Below are positions 40,601 to 55,600 of a stretch of 64,000 nucleotides of DNA, one piece after another; positions within the stretch are counted from its first letter, which is position 1, and the number at the start of each line of letters is the position of its first letter. This DNA is from Lepturacanthus savala. Taxonomy: Eukaryota > Chordata > Actinopteri > Scombriformes > Trichiuridae. A program made the translations under genes and the position numbers. Under the pieces are notes generated by a model. The model did not search any database, had not been told where the DNA came from, and saw nothing but the letters and a program-made list of their open reading frames with translations. The stretch covers positions 19,966,356 through 20,030,355 of the forward strand of contig CM060470.1 of NCBI GenBank assembly GCA_030544235.1, read 5' to 3'.

Positions 40601-43600
40601 ACAAAAAGGAAGGGCATGATGACTGGGAGACAGAGACACAGTACCCCTTGAAAGCTACTGAGTATATTGTTGGTAAACTTCAAAAGGGAGGCAAATACCA
40701 CTTCAGAGTCAAGGCTGTGAACACTGAGGGAGTTGGTGAGCCTGCAGAGGTTGAGAAAGTAACTGAACTGGTGGACAAAGAGACACTACCAGACTTTGAA
40801 CTGGATGCTGAACTCAGGAAAACCCTGGTGGTCAGGTCCCGTGCATCAATCCGTATGTTTGTTCCCATCAGAGGCCGTCCTGTTCCTGAAGTAACCTGGA
40901 GCAAAGATGACACCAATCTGAAAACACGTGCCCACATTGACACCACAGAGTCTTACACTCTGCTGGTTATTCCTGATTGCACAAGGTACGATGCTGGAAA
41001 GTACAACCTCTGTCTGGAGAATGTTGGTGGAAAGAAGACTGGTTTTGTTAATGTGAGAGTTCTAGACACACCAGGACCTCCAGTCAACCTTAAACCAAGA
41101 GAGATCACTAATAAGAGCATAACCCTCCAGTGGGAAATCCCCATCATTGATGGTGGATCTAAGATTCACAACTACATTATTGAAAAGAGAGAGGCTACCA
41201 AGAAGGCCTACACAGTACTTAGCACCACATGGCAGAAGTGTTCTTTCAAGATCCCTGACCTTGAGGAGGGAGCATACTACTACTTCCGTGTCTCTGCTGA
41301 GAATGACCTGGGTGTAGGTGAATCTGCTGAAACTCCAGAGCCAATCAGGGTATCCCAAGCACCCTCTGCCCCTGAGAACTTGTATGTCACAGATGTGACA
41401 GCTGACACTGCCAGTTTGGCATGGGCCAAACCCCTACATGATGGTGGAAGCTTGATCACAGGATACGTCATTGAGGCTCAGAAGAAGGACACCGACCAGT
41501 GGGTCCATATGGCCACTGTCAAGGCTCTAGACTATACTGTTACAGATCTGATTGAGGATGCAGAATATACTTTCCGCATAATGGCAGTCAATGCATCAGG
41601 CAGGAGTGACCCCCGTGAGAGCAGGCCTGCAATTATCAAAGAGCAAACCTCAGCCCCAACCTTTGACCTACGTGGGGTCTACCAGAAGACTGTCATTGCC
41701 AGGGCTGGAGACCGTGTCAAGGTTGAGATTCCAGTGCAAGGCAAACCCAGACCTGTGGTGTCCTGGAAGAAAGGAGAAACAGTGCTAAAGGAGACACAGA
41801 GAATCAACATTGAAACCACATCAACATCAACTATCCTCAATATTAATGAAATTAAGAGGACTGATGAAGGCCAGTATTCCATGACTGGAAAGAACATGCT
41901 GGGTACATTGACTGAAACAATCACAGTTTTGGTCCATGATATTCCAGGGCCTCCTACAGGTCCAATTAAGCTGGATGAGGTTTCATGTGATTATGTTCTC
42001 ATGTCATGGGAGGCACCTGAGAGTGATGGAGGTGTTCCCATCAACAACTATATTGTTGAGATGCGGGACACCACCGGTACTAACTGGGTGGAGTTGGCAG
42101 CTACAGTGATTCGCACCACATTCAAGGCAGCCCGGCTCAAAACTGGAACTGGATATCAGTTCCGTGTCAAGGCTCAGAATAGATATGGCATTGGACCTTC
42201 CATTATCTCTGAAAAAGTGGTAGCTGCCTATCCATTTGATGTGCCAGGACAGCCAGGCCCTCCTGTGGTCACATCTTTCAACAAGGATGCTATGACTCTG
42301 AGCTGGAATGAACCATCTTCAAATGGAGGAAGTGCTATCTTGGGCTACCATGTGGAAAGAAAAGAGAAAAACAGCATTCTATGGCAGAGGATCAGCAAAG
42401 GCCTTGTTGTTGGAAATATCTTCAAATCAACAGGCCTTGTTGATGGAATCCAATATGAACACCGTGTTACTGCTGAAAACATGGCTGGTCTCAGCAAGCC
42501 AAGTAAACCCTCTGAGCCTATGTGTGCTTTGGATCCAGTGGATCCACCTGGCAGACCTGTGGCTTTGAATATCACCAGACATGAAGTAACTGTTTCATGG
42601 ACCAAACCAGAGGGAGATGGTGGATTTTCTATCACTGGATACACAGTGGAGAGGAGAGAGCTGCCCAATGGACGGTGGCTCAAGGCCAACTTCAACAACA
42701 TTCAAGAGACCATTTACACAGTCAGTGGTCTGACTGAAGATGCCACTTATGAATTCCGTGTGTTCGCTAGAAACTCAGCTGGTGCTGTAAGTGCATCATC
42801 CCAGCCATCAGAAGCAATCACATGCAGAGATGACCTTGTAGAGCCCAGGCTTGATGTTGATTCATCTTATAGCAGCAATGTTATTGTCATGGCAGGAGAG
42901 GTGTTTAAACTAGAGGCCAGTGTGACTGGCAGGCCACTCCCATCTCTGACATGGACTAAAGAAGGGAAGGAGCTTCAGGATACAGCCAAGTTAGAAATAA
43001 AAACATCTGACTTCCACACAACTCTGACAAACAAAGACTCCCTGAGGAAGGATGGTGGTATTTTTACTTTGACCGCCAGCAACCCTGGTGGCTTTGCCAA
43101 GTTTATATACACTGTCAAGGTTCTTGACAGACCTGGACCACCAGACTCCCTCACTGTTACGGACATTGCTGCTGAAAAATGCGTTCTCAACTGGCTGCAT
43201 CCAACACATGATGGTGGTGCCAAGATTGAGTACTTCATCATTCAAAAGCGTGAAACCAGCAGGTTAGCATGGACAAATGTGGCCACAGACCTTCAGGCAA
43301 ACAGGTTCAAGGTCACTAAGCTTTTGAAGGGCAATGAGTATATCTTCAGAGTCATGGCTGTTAACAAGTATGGCATAGGTGAGCCAGTGGAGTCTGAACC
43401 TGTGATCTGTACCAACCCCTATGTCCCCAGTGACCCTCCACAACAGCCTGAGGTCACAACAATTACAAAGGACTCGATGGTCGTCTGCTGGGAGCGCCCT
43501 GAATATGATGGAGGCAGCAGAATAAACACCTACATAATTGAAAGAAGGGATAAGACTGGCCTGCGTTGGGTGAAGTGCAATAAGAGAACTGTATCTGATC

Positions 43601-46600
43601 TGCGATTCAAGGCTTCTGGTCTCACACCAGGACATGAGTATGAATTCAGAATCTTTGCAGAGAACAATGCTGGTCTAAGCCAGCCTAGTCCTTCCAGTCC
43701 GTTCTATAAAGCTGTAGACACCATCTTCCAACCTGGACCACCAGGGAACCCCAGAGTGCTAGACACAACCAAATCCTCCATCACCCTTGCCTGGAACAAG
43801 CCCGTCTATGATGGTGGTTCTGAAATCACTGGCTATATTGTGGAGACCTGCCTGCCTGAGGAGGATGAATGGACAATTCACACTCCCAAAAAGGGATGGA
43901 CAGCCACCTCCTTCACAATCACCAATCTGAAAGAAAACACACAGTACAAGATCAACATCTGTGCCACTAACTGTGAAGGTGTGGGAGAACCTGCTGCTGT
44001 TCCTGGTACCCCCAAGGCAGAAGACAGACTGCTTCCTCCAGAAATTGAACTTGGAGCAGAACTGCGCAAGGTTGTCTGCATCAGAGCTTGCAGCACACTT
44101 AGACTCTTTGTCCCTGTCAAGGGCAGACCAGCACCTGAAATAAAATGGTCAAGAGAGCATGGAGAATCCCTGGACAAAGCTAACATTGAAATCACCCCTT
44201 CATTTACCACTCTTCAGGTAGAGAATGTTGACAGGTTTGATGGAGGTAAATACATGGTGACTGTAGAGAATGCCTCAGGAAGCAAGACAGCCTTTGTCAA
44301 TGTCAGGGTTCTAGATACTCCTGGCGCACCACAGAATCTGATCATCAAGGAGGTCAACAGAGATTCTGTCTCCCTTGTTTGGGATGCACCTCTCATTGAT
44401 GGTGGTTCCAGAGTGCGCAACTATGTTGTGGAGAAGCGTGAGTCGACCAGAAAAGCCTACTCAATCGTCTGCGCCCAGTGCCATAAATCCAGTTGGAAAG
44501 TTGGAGACTTGGAGGAAGGAAAGCTGTACTTTTTCAGAGTCCTGGCTGAGAATGAATTTGGCATTGGCCTCCCAGTAGAGACTCTTGAACCAGTCAAAGC
44601 TTCAGAGAAGCCTCTACCACCCGGAAAAGTGTCCCTATGTGAAGTTACCAGCTCCAGTGTTACATTAACATGGGAAAAGCCTGACCATGATGGTGGGAGC
44701 AGAATCACAGGCTATATTGTTGAGATGCAAGATAAAGGCAGTGATAAATGGACTCAGGTCATGGTAGTGAAGACCAATGAGGCTCAATTAACTGGTCTTA
44801 CACAAGGAGAGGAGTACATGTTCCGCATCTCAGCCACCAACGAAAAGGGTGTTAGTGATCCACGTCCTCTGAGTATGCCTGTGGTTGCCAAAGACTTGGT
44901 CATCCCACCCACTTTCAAATTGGCTTTCAGTACATTTAGTGTACTAGCAGGAGATGATCTGAAGATCAATGTACCATATGCTGCCTGTCCAAAAGCAACT
45001 ATTACTTGGCTCAAAGATGGTACTGCTCTCAAGGAAACAACAAGAGTTAATGCTGACTCTACAGATAAAAATCTTCACCTGGTCATTAGGGAGGCTTGCA
45101 GAGATGATGTGGGCACATATTCTATCAAACTGACCAACACAGCTGGAGAGGCATCTACAGACATCAGTGTTGTTGTATTAGATAAGCCTGGTCCCCCGAT
45201 AGGCCCCATTAAGATGGATGAGGTTACTGCTGATAGTGTCACTTTATTCTGGAATCCTCCAGAGTATGATGGTGGTTGCACTATCAACAATTACGTTGTT
45301 GAGAAGAGAGACACATCTACCACTAATTGGCAGATTGTGTCAGCTACAGTGGCCAGAACCACTATTAAGGCAGGTCGTCTGAAGACTGGATCTGAGTATC
45401 AGTTTAGGATTGCTGCAGAGAATAGATATGGCAAGTCTTCAGTCCTGCTTTCTGATACTATTATTGCTCAGTATCCATTTGAAGTACCTGGCCCACCACG
45501 GTCTGTTGTTGTCCAGTCAGCCACCAAGGAGAGTATGGTGGTTGTATGGGATAAACCCAGCAATGATGGTGGAAGCAAAATCTTGGGCTACCATTTGGAG
45601 TTCAAAGAGAGAAACAGTATACTATGGGTGAAAAACAACAAACAGCTCATCCCTGAGACCAGATTTAAGGTTGTTGGCCTTGAGGAAGGTATTGAATATG
45701 AATTCAGAGTCTATGCTGAGAACATTGTTGGCATCAGCAAAGCTAGCAACCTGAGTGAAATGCAAGTGGCCAGAGATCCCTGTGAAAGGCCAGGAAAACC
45801 CGAGGCTGTCATTGTCACCAGAAGTCAGGTAACCCTCAGGTGGACCAAACCTGAGTATGATTCTGGCATCAAGATTACAGGCTACGTGGTCGAGAAAAAG
45901 AAAGAAGGTGGCCGCTGGATGAAGGCCAGTTTTGCTAATGTCATTGAGACTACATTTGTTGTCACAGGTCTTACTGAAGATAAAATCTATGAGTTCCGTG
46001 TCATTGCCAGAAATGCAGCAGGTGTATTTAGCAAGCCTTCTGACTCTACTGGAGCTATCACTGCAAAGGATGAAGTGGAGCCACCCCAGATTGACTTGGA
46101 TCCTAAATATTCACAGGTTGTGGTGGTAAATGCTGGAGAAACATTCAGGCTTGAGGCAACTATCTCTGGTAAGCCTGTGCCCACAGTACACTGGCTAAAG
46201 GAGGGCAAGGAGATTGCTGAAGCAGCTCGTCTAGAGATCAAGAATACAGAATTCACTGCCTGTCTAGTTGTTAAAGAAGCTATCCGTGTGGATGGAGGCC
46301 ACTACACTTTGCTTATAAAAAATGTTGGAGGAGAGAAAATGGTTAACATTAATGTAAAGGTTCTGGACAGACCAGGTCCACCTGAGGGACCCGTTTCCAT
46401 CTATGGTGTCACCAGTGAGAAGTGTTGCATTTCCTGGAAATCACCCTTGCAAGATGGAGGTAGTGATGTCTCCCATTACATTGTTGAAAGGAGAGAAACT
46501 AGCAGATTAGTTTGGACAGTAGTTGAACCCAAAGTTCAGACCCTGAACTTGAAGGTCACCAAACTTCTTCCTGGTAATGAATACATCTTCAGAGTGATTC

Positions 46601-49600
46601 CCGTCAATAAATATGGAGTTGGTGAGCCCCTGGAATCTGCACCAATGATTGCCAAAAATCCATTTGTGACTTCCAATCCACCAACAGAGGTAGAAGTATC
46701 CACCATCACCAAAGACTCCATGGTAGTGACCTGGGAAAGACCAAGTAATGATGGTGGTAGCCCCATCCAAGGATATATTGTTGAGAAGCGTGACAAGGAT
46801 GGTGTAAGATGGACCAGGTGCAACAAGCGCACAGTGAGTGAGCTCCGCTTTAGAGTTACAGGGCTCCTAGAAAACCATAGCTATGAATTTAGAGTTGCTG
46901 CAGAGAATTCTGCAGGCATTGGCACACCTAGCACACCAACAACATACTACAAAGCATTAGATCCTATCTTCAAACCAGGCCCACCGAACAATCCCAAGGT
47001 GGTGGATACATCAAGGTCCACAGTTTCCCTTACATGGGGTAAACCTATCTATGATGGAGGCTGTGAGATTCAGGCCTACATTGTGGAGGCATGCAATGGG
47101 GAATCTGATGAGTGGTTCATGTGCACTCCTCCAACTGGAATCACAGACACAAAGTTTACAGTGAAAAAGCTTCTGGAGAAACATGAATACCAATTCAGGG
47201 TGTGTGCCATCAATAAGGTTGGTGTGGGTGAACATGCTGATGTTAAAGGAAAAATCCTTATGGAGGAGAAGCTTGAGGCTCCCGATCTTGACTTGGATGC
47301 TGATATGAGAAAGATGATCAACATTAGATCAGCATGTACTCTTAGACTGTTTGTTCCTGTGAGAGGACGTCCAGCCCCTGAAGTAAAATGGAGCAAGGCT
47401 GATGGTGAGATTAAGGAGACTGCTCAAATTGACAATACAGGCACCTATGCTTCACTTGTCATTGAGAATGTTGATAGATTTGATAGTGGCAAGTACATCC
47501 TAACAGCAGAGAATGCCAGTGGAGTGAAATCTGTTTTCATCAGTGTCAGAGTCATGGACTCACCAAGCCCTCCAAATAATTTCATGGTGAAAGAGATTAC
47601 CAAGAACTCTGTCACTCTCACATGGGAACCTCCACTACTGGATGGTGGATCAAAGATTAAACAGTATATTGTTGAGAAGCGTGAAAGCACCAGGAAGGTT
47701 TACTCTGCCGTCACCACCTGCCACAGGATGTCATGGAAAGTTGAACCTCTTCCAGAGGGCGGAATGTTCTTCTTCAGAGTCCTGGCTGAGAATGAATATG
47801 GTGTGGGTCTCCCTGCTAAAACCTTGGAACCAATTAAGATATCTGAGAAGCCCCAGCCACCTGGTAAGGTTAGTGTTGTTGATGTTACTTGTAGCACTGT
47901 AACCCTCACTTGGGAGAAGCCTGTACATGATGGTGGCAGTAGGATCAATCTTTATGAAGTTGAACTGGCACCTAAAGACAGTGAAGCTTGGTCTTTGTGT
48001 GCCAGTGGGAAGTCACTAGAGACAGTAGTGACAAACCTACTCAAGGGAGAAGAGTACCAATTCAGAGTTGTTGCTATCAATGAAAAGGGCAAGAGTGACC
48101 CCAGACAACTGGCTCATTCAGTTGTAGCAAAGGACCTTGTAATTGAGCCTTTTGTTAGACCTCAAACAAGCACCTACTCTGTCCAGGTGGGTTATGACCT
48201 CAAAATAGAGGTCCCAGTTGCTGGTCATCCAAAGCCAACAATCACTTGGACTAAGGATGGAGCTTCCCTCAAGCAGACCACCAGAGTTAATGTCACTGAC
48301 TCAGTACATTATACCACTCTGACCATAAAGGATGCCTCTAGAGAGGATGGAGGACTGTACAGCATCAACATTGCCAATGCCCTGGGATCCAAGGATGCTA
48401 CTATTGAGGTGATCACCCTAGACAAGCCAGGCCCACCAACAGGCCCTGTGAAGATGGAGGACATTAGTGCTGAGAGTATCACCCTTAACTGGGAACCGCC
48501 AACATATACAGGTGGTTGCACAATCTCCAACTATGTGGTGGAGAAGAGAGATACAACCACAACCAACTGGACGGTTGTGTCTGCAACTGTGGCCAGAACC
48601 ACACTAAAAGTGACTAATCTAAAGACAGGTTCTGAATACCAATTCAGAATCTATGCTGAGAATAGATATGGAAAGAGTTATGCAATTGATTCAGAGCCTG
48701 TTCTGGCACAGTATCCGTTCCAAGAACCTGGACCTCCAGGAACACCATTTGTATCTTCATACACTAATAACTATATGGTGGTTGAGTGGCACAGACCTCC
48801 ATCTGATGGAGGCAGTGCCATCTTGGGCTACCATTTGGAGAGGAAAGAGAAGAACAGTATCCTTTGGACCAAGATCAACAAAGGTCTCATCCCAGACTGC
48901 AGGTTCAAATCTACTCCTCTTGAGGAAGGCATTGAGTACGAGTACAGAGTATATGCTGAGAATATTGTTGGCATTGGAAAATGCAGCAAAGTCTCTGAAG
49001 TCTATGTGGCCCGTGACCCATGTGATCCTCCTGGCCGCCCTGAGGCTTTGATTGTGACCAGGCACTCAGTGAAGCTGAGGTGGACTCCTCCAATCTATGA
49101 TGGTGGAAGCTCAATTACTGGCTATGTAGTAGAGAAGCGTGACCTCCCTGAAGGAAAGTGGATGAAAGCCAGCTTTGCCAACATCATTGAATATGAATTT
49201 ACAGTTACTGGCCTGACAGAAGACAGTAAATATGACTTCAGAATAATTGCAAGGAATGCAGCTGGTGCTGTTAGCAAACCCTCTGAGAGCACAGGATCCA
49301 TCACAGCAAAGGACGAAGTTGAACCTCCAAAGGTTGAGACAGATCCTATGTACAACCAGACCCTTGTTATCAATGCTGGAGAGACATTCAATTTGGAGGC
49401 CAGTGTTGAGGGAAAGCCCCTTCCCACAATTCAGTGGTTCAAGAAAGGTGTTGAAGTTGAAAACTCAGCCAGAGTTGAGATCAAAAATACCGATTTTAAA
49501 GCTCTGCTTGTTGTGAAGGATGCCATCAGAGTGGATGGTGGACAGTACACACTGGTTCTGACAAATGTGGCTGGATCTACAACGACCCCATTCAGTGTAA

Positions 49601-52600
49601 AGGTCCTGGACAGGCCAGGCCCCTCACAGGGACCTCTTACAGTCAGCAATGTCACTGAGGAGAAATGCTCACTGTCATGGCTGCCACCTAAGCATGATGG
49701 AGGTAGTAGCATTTCTCACTATGTTATCCAGAAGAGAGAAACCAGCCGTCTGGCATGGACTGTGGTATCCAGTGACTGTGGAGCTACCATGATTAAAGTT
49801 ACCAAACTTTTAAAGGGAAATGAGTACATCTTCAGAGTCATGGCTGTCAACAAATATGGTGAAGGCGAGCCTCTCGAATCAGCACCAGTAATCATGAGAA
49901 ATCCATTTGTTCCTCCTGGCTCACCTAAGGACCTTGAGATCACCAACATTACCAGGGACTCCATGACTGTCTGTTGGACCCGCCCTGAGACCAATGGAGG
50001 CAGTGAAATTGTTGGTTACATTGTTGAGAAGAGAGATAGGGCTGGAATAAGGTGGACCAAGTGTAACAAACGCAGAGTGACAGACTTGCGTTTTAGAGTG
50101 ACAGGACTGACCGAGGACCATGAATATGAATTCAGGCTGTCTGCAGAGAATGCAGCTGGAGTGGGTCCGCCAAGCCCAGCTACCCCCTACCTCAAAGCTT
50201 GTGACCCCACCTTTGAACCGGGCTGTCCTAGCGATGCCCATGTGGTTGACACTACCAAAGACTCCATTGGTCTGGCCTGGCACAGGCCTTTATATGATGG
50301 AGGTTGTGAGATCCAAGGATATGCTGTGGAAATAACCAAGGCTGATGAGGAAGAATGGATGATATGTACCCCACCATTTGGAGTAAATGACACTAAGTTT
50401 ACCATCACCAAATTGATTGAGCACCAGGAATACAAAGTGCGCATCTGTGCCATCAATAAGCTAGGTCTTAGTGAGCCCACAGAAGTCCAGGGAGTTGTGA
50501 AACCTATTGATAAGATTGATCCTCCCGAGATGATTCTGAATTCAGAGCTCAGAAAGGGAATAGTTGTTCGTGCAGGAGGCTCGATGAGAATCCGCATTCC
50601 CTTCAAAGGTCGACCTGCTCCTGAAATTAGCTGGACCAAGGAGGATGGAGTATTGCCTACTAAGGTTCAGATAGAGAATGGTGAGGATTATACACAGCTC
50701 TCTACTGACATCTGTGACAGGTATGATGCTGGAAAATATATCCTCAACTTGGAAAATAGCGCTGGCACCAAATCAGCCTTTGTCTCTGTCAAAGTTTTGG
50801 ACACTCCAGGTGCACCTGTGAATCTTGCAGTAAAAGACATTAAGAGAGAAAGTGTTACTCTCACCTGGGAGCCTCCTCTCATTGATGGTGGTGCAAGAAT
50901 TAAGAATTACCTTGTTGAAAAGCGTGAGTCCACAAGGAAGATTTACTCTAATGTTGACAACAAGTGCACAAAGACAAGTTACCGTATTACTGGCCTCACT
51001 GAGGGAACTATATATTATTTCAGAGTCTTAGCTGAGAATGAATTTGGTGTAGGACAGTCAACTGAGACAGAAGACTCCATTAAGACTTCTGAGCCTCCTT
51101 TGTCTGTTGGTAAGGTTACTTTGACTGAAGTGACCAAAACCAGTGCCTCACTCTCTTGGGAGAAACCAGTACATGATGGAGGCAGTAGGATCATTGGCTA
51201 CTACATTGAGATGCAGCCTGTGGGCTCAGAGGAATGGGTGGTGGCCGCCACAGCCAAAACCTGTGAGGGCACTGTCACAGGCCTCAGCACAGGACACGAG
51301 TACCTCTTTAGAGTATCAGCTTTCAATGAAAAGGGCAAGAGTGACCCCAGGCCTCTGGCTGCACCAGTCACTGCAAAAGATGTGACAATGGAGCCAAAAT
51401 TCAAGATGTCATTCAACACTTACAGTTTACAGCATGGTGAGGATCTGAAGATTGAGATTCCAGTCATTGGACGCCCAGGCCCCAAAGTTGAATGGAAGAA
51501 GGATGGACAGGCTCTTAAGGAGACAACCAGAATAAATGTATCTAGCACATTATCATCCACTAAGTTGTACATCAAGGATGCCAATAAAGATGACGGTGGC
51601 AAATACACCGTCACAGCCACGAGCAGTGTTGGAACAGCTACAGAAGAGATTACTGTTATTATTCTTGATAAGCCTGGCCCACCCACTGGCCCTGTGAAGA
51701 TTGAGGAAGTGAGCTCTAATTATGTCACTCTATCCTGGGAACCACCAGAGTATACTGGGGGCTGTCAAATCAACAACTACATTGTGGAAAAGAGAGACAC
51801 CACCACAACAGCATGGCAGATTGTGTCTGCTACTATTGCCAGGACAACCATAAAAGTCAGTAATTTAAAGACTGGAGTTGAATATCAGTTTAGAGTGTCT
51901 GCAGAGAATAGATATGGAAAGAGTTCTGCTATTATCTCTCCTGCTGTCATTGCTCAGTATCCATTCAGTGAGCCTTCTGCCCCAGGAACACCAATTATTT
52001 CTGCTGCCACCAAGGATAACATGGTTGTTGAATGGAAACTTCCCAACAACAATGGTGGTAGCCCCATCTTGGGATATCATCTGGAAAGGAAGGAGAAAAA
52101 CAGTCTCTTGTGGACTAAACTCAACAAGTTGCTAATCCCAGATGCACGATTCAAGACCACAGATTTAGAAGAGGGTATTGAGTATGAATTCAGAGTTTAT
52201 GCTGAAAACATTGCTGGAATCAGCCCAGTTAGTAAGGTTTCTGAGAGCACAGTAGCCAGAGACCCCTGTGACCCACCAGGTACTCCTGGGGCTATTGAAA
52301 TCACCAGAAACCATGTAACACTTCAGTGGACCAGACCCCAGTATGACGGAGGCAGTGCAATCACTGGTTATGTGATTGAGAGGAGGAAGCACCCAGACAC
52401 TCGTTGGATGAAGGCCAGCTTCACCAACATCATTGACACTCAGTTTACACTCACAGGTCTGACTGAGGATTGTGTATATGAGTTCAGAGTCATTGCCAGG
52501 AATGCATCTGGCATTTCCAGCCGTCCTTCTCAAAGCACAGGAGAAATTACTGCCAAAGATGAAATTGAAGCTCCAGAAGCAACCATGGATTCTAAATTCA

Positions 52601-55600
52601 AGGATCTGACTGTTGTTAATGCAGGTGAATCATTTGTCATTGATGCTGACTACACTGGCAAGCCTCTGCCTGAGGTTATTTGGTTGAAGGATGGAAAGCA
52701 GATTGACAAATCCACACCAAGAATGGAGGTCAAGACCACACTTACACAAACTTTCTTGATAGTGAAGGACTGCATCAGATTGGATGGTGGCCACTTTATC
52801 CTCAAACTTGTCAATGTAGGGGGAGTCAAGATGATCCCAATCAATGTTAAAGTTCTGGATAGACCCGGTCCCCCAGATGGCCCACTGGAAGTCAAAGGGG
52901 TCACAGCTGAGAAGTGTTATCTGCACTGGAGCCATCCCACACATGATGGTGGAGCCAGTATTTCTTACTATATCATTGAGAAGAGAGAGACCAGTCGCTT
53001 ATCATGGACAGTGGTTGAGCCCAAGATCCAGGCTATCAGCTATAAAGTCACAAAACTTTTGCCTGGCAATGAATATATTTTCAGAGTTACTGCTGTGAAT
53101 AAATATGGTGTTGGTGAGCCACTGGAATCCGAGCCAGTAATTGCTCGTAACCCCTTCACCACTCCTAGCGCTCCCTCCAACTTAGAGCCTGGTGCTATTA
53201 CCAGGGACTCCATTGTGCTTACCTGGGAGAGACCAGAGTTTAATGGAGGAGCTGAGATTGAAGGATATATCCTTGAAAAACGTGATAAGGATGGCATCAG
53301 ATGGAATAAGTGCAACAAAAAGAGGCTGAGTGACCTAAGATTCAGATGTACTGGTCTTACAGAAGGCCACTCATATGAATTTAGGGTCTCAGCTGAAAAT
53401 GCTGCTGGTGTGGGAAAGCCTAGCGCACCAACTCAATATATTAAAGCCTGCGATACCACTTATCCACCAGGACCTCCAAATAACCCCAAAGTCACTGACC
53501 ATTCCAGCACCACAGTCTCCCTATCCTGGTCCAGGCCTATTTATGATGGTGGAGCAGCAATCAGTGGATACATTGTTGAAATGAAAGAGGTAACAGATGA
53601 TGACTGGGAAATTTGCACACCACACACTGGTGTCCAGGAAACTCACTACACTGTAAAGAAGTTGAAGGAGAATGCAGAGTACAACTTCCGCATATGTGGT
53701 GTTAACTGTGAGGGAGTGGGTGAGCATGTGGATCTGCCTGGGTCTGTTGTTGCTGCTGAGAAGCTAGAGGCTCCTGAAATTGAACTTGATGCTGACCTGA
53801 GGAAAATGGTCAATATCCGTGCAACAGCTACCCTGCGTCTATTTGTCACAATCAAAGGAAAGCCTGAGCCTGAGGTCAGATGGTCAAAAGCAGATGGCAC
53901 TCTCAATGAGCGTGTACAGATTGAGGTCACAAGCTCCTACACAATGTTAGTGATTGAAAATGTTGACAGATTTGACACTGGCAAATATGTACTGACTCTT
54001 GAGAACCTCAGTGGCTCTAAATCAGCATTCATCAATGTCAGAGTATTGGACTCCCCCAGTGCTCCCAACAACCTAGAGGTTAAAGATGTGAAGAGAAGTT
54101 CTGTCTCTCTGTCTTGGGAACCTCCACTTATTGATGGTGGAGCAAAAATATCACATTATATTGTTGAGAAGAGAGAGCAGAAGAGAATGACATTCACCAG
54201 TGTTTGTACCAACTGTGTCAGGAACTCTTATATTATTTCTGACCTGCAAGAGGGAGGCATGTATTATTTCCGTGTGCTGGCTGTGAATGAGCTGGGTGTA
54301 GGTCTGCCTGCCTCTACAGATCAAGTCAAGGTATCTGAGTCTCCTTTGCCACCTGGTAAGATTGTAGTTGTTGATGTGACTCGTCATACTGTCACCCTTT
54401 CCTGGGAAAAACCTGACCATGATGGTGGCAGCAAAATTACAAGTTACATTGTGGAAATGCAACCCAAGGGAGATGACAAATGGACTGTGTGTAATGAGGT
54501 CAAAGCGCTGGAAGCTACTGTTGAGGGACTCACAACTGGAGAGGAATACTCCTTTAGGGTGACTGCTGTGAATGATAAGGGCAAGAGTGATGCCAAGCTT
54601 CTGGCTTCCCCTGTCGTTGTGAAGGACATAACACTTAAACCCATCATCAACCTGCTGTTCAACACATACAGTGTAAAAGCAGGAGAAGATCTGAAGATTG
54701 ATGTTCCCTTCAAAGGCAGACCTCAGCCTGAGGTGGACTGGAAGAAAGATGGCAAACCACTAAAGCAGACTACAAGGGTCAACGTTCTCAATTCCAAGAC
54801 CTCATCAAAGGTTATTATCAAGGATGCAACCAAAGACGATGTAGGAAAATATGAGATTACCCTGACTAACACGGTTGGCTCCACAACAGCTGAGCTCTCT
54901 GTTATAATTTTGGATAAACCCGGCCCACCCAGCAACATCAAGGTTGATGAGGTGAGTGCTGACTTCATTTCTCTGTCTTGGGACGTTCCAACCTATGATG
55001 GTGGATGCCAGATAAACAACTATGTGGTGGAAAAGAGGGACACTACTACAACCACATGGACCATTGTCTCAGCAACAGTTGCCAGGTCATCAATCAAGGT
55101 GCTGCGTCTTAATCAGGGAACGGAGTATCAGTTCCGTGTTGCAGCTGAGAACCGTTATGGCAAGAGTCATGCCATTGTTTCTTCACCTGTTGTCGCTCAA
55201 TTTCCATTTGAGCCTCCTGGTCCCCCAACCAAACTCCATGTTACCCATGCCACAAAGTCTGGCATGCATGTGGAATGGGGAAAACCAGCCAGTGATGGTG
55301 GAAGCCCTGTAATTGGTTATCATATTGAATGCAAAGAGCAAAGCAGCATCTTATGGACCAAGGTGAACAGAGGTCTTCTAGCTGAGAACCAGTTTAAGAT
55401 GGTGGGTATTGAAGAAGGCCTGCTATATCAATTCAGAGTCTATGCTGAGAATATGGCTGGCATTGGTCCATGCACTAAGGCAAGTGACCCGGTGGCAGCC
55501 AGGGATCCATGTGACCCTCCAAGAAATGTGAGAGTTACCAACATTACAAGGACATCAGTTTCCCTCTTCTGGGAGCCACCAGAGTATGATGGTGGAGCCA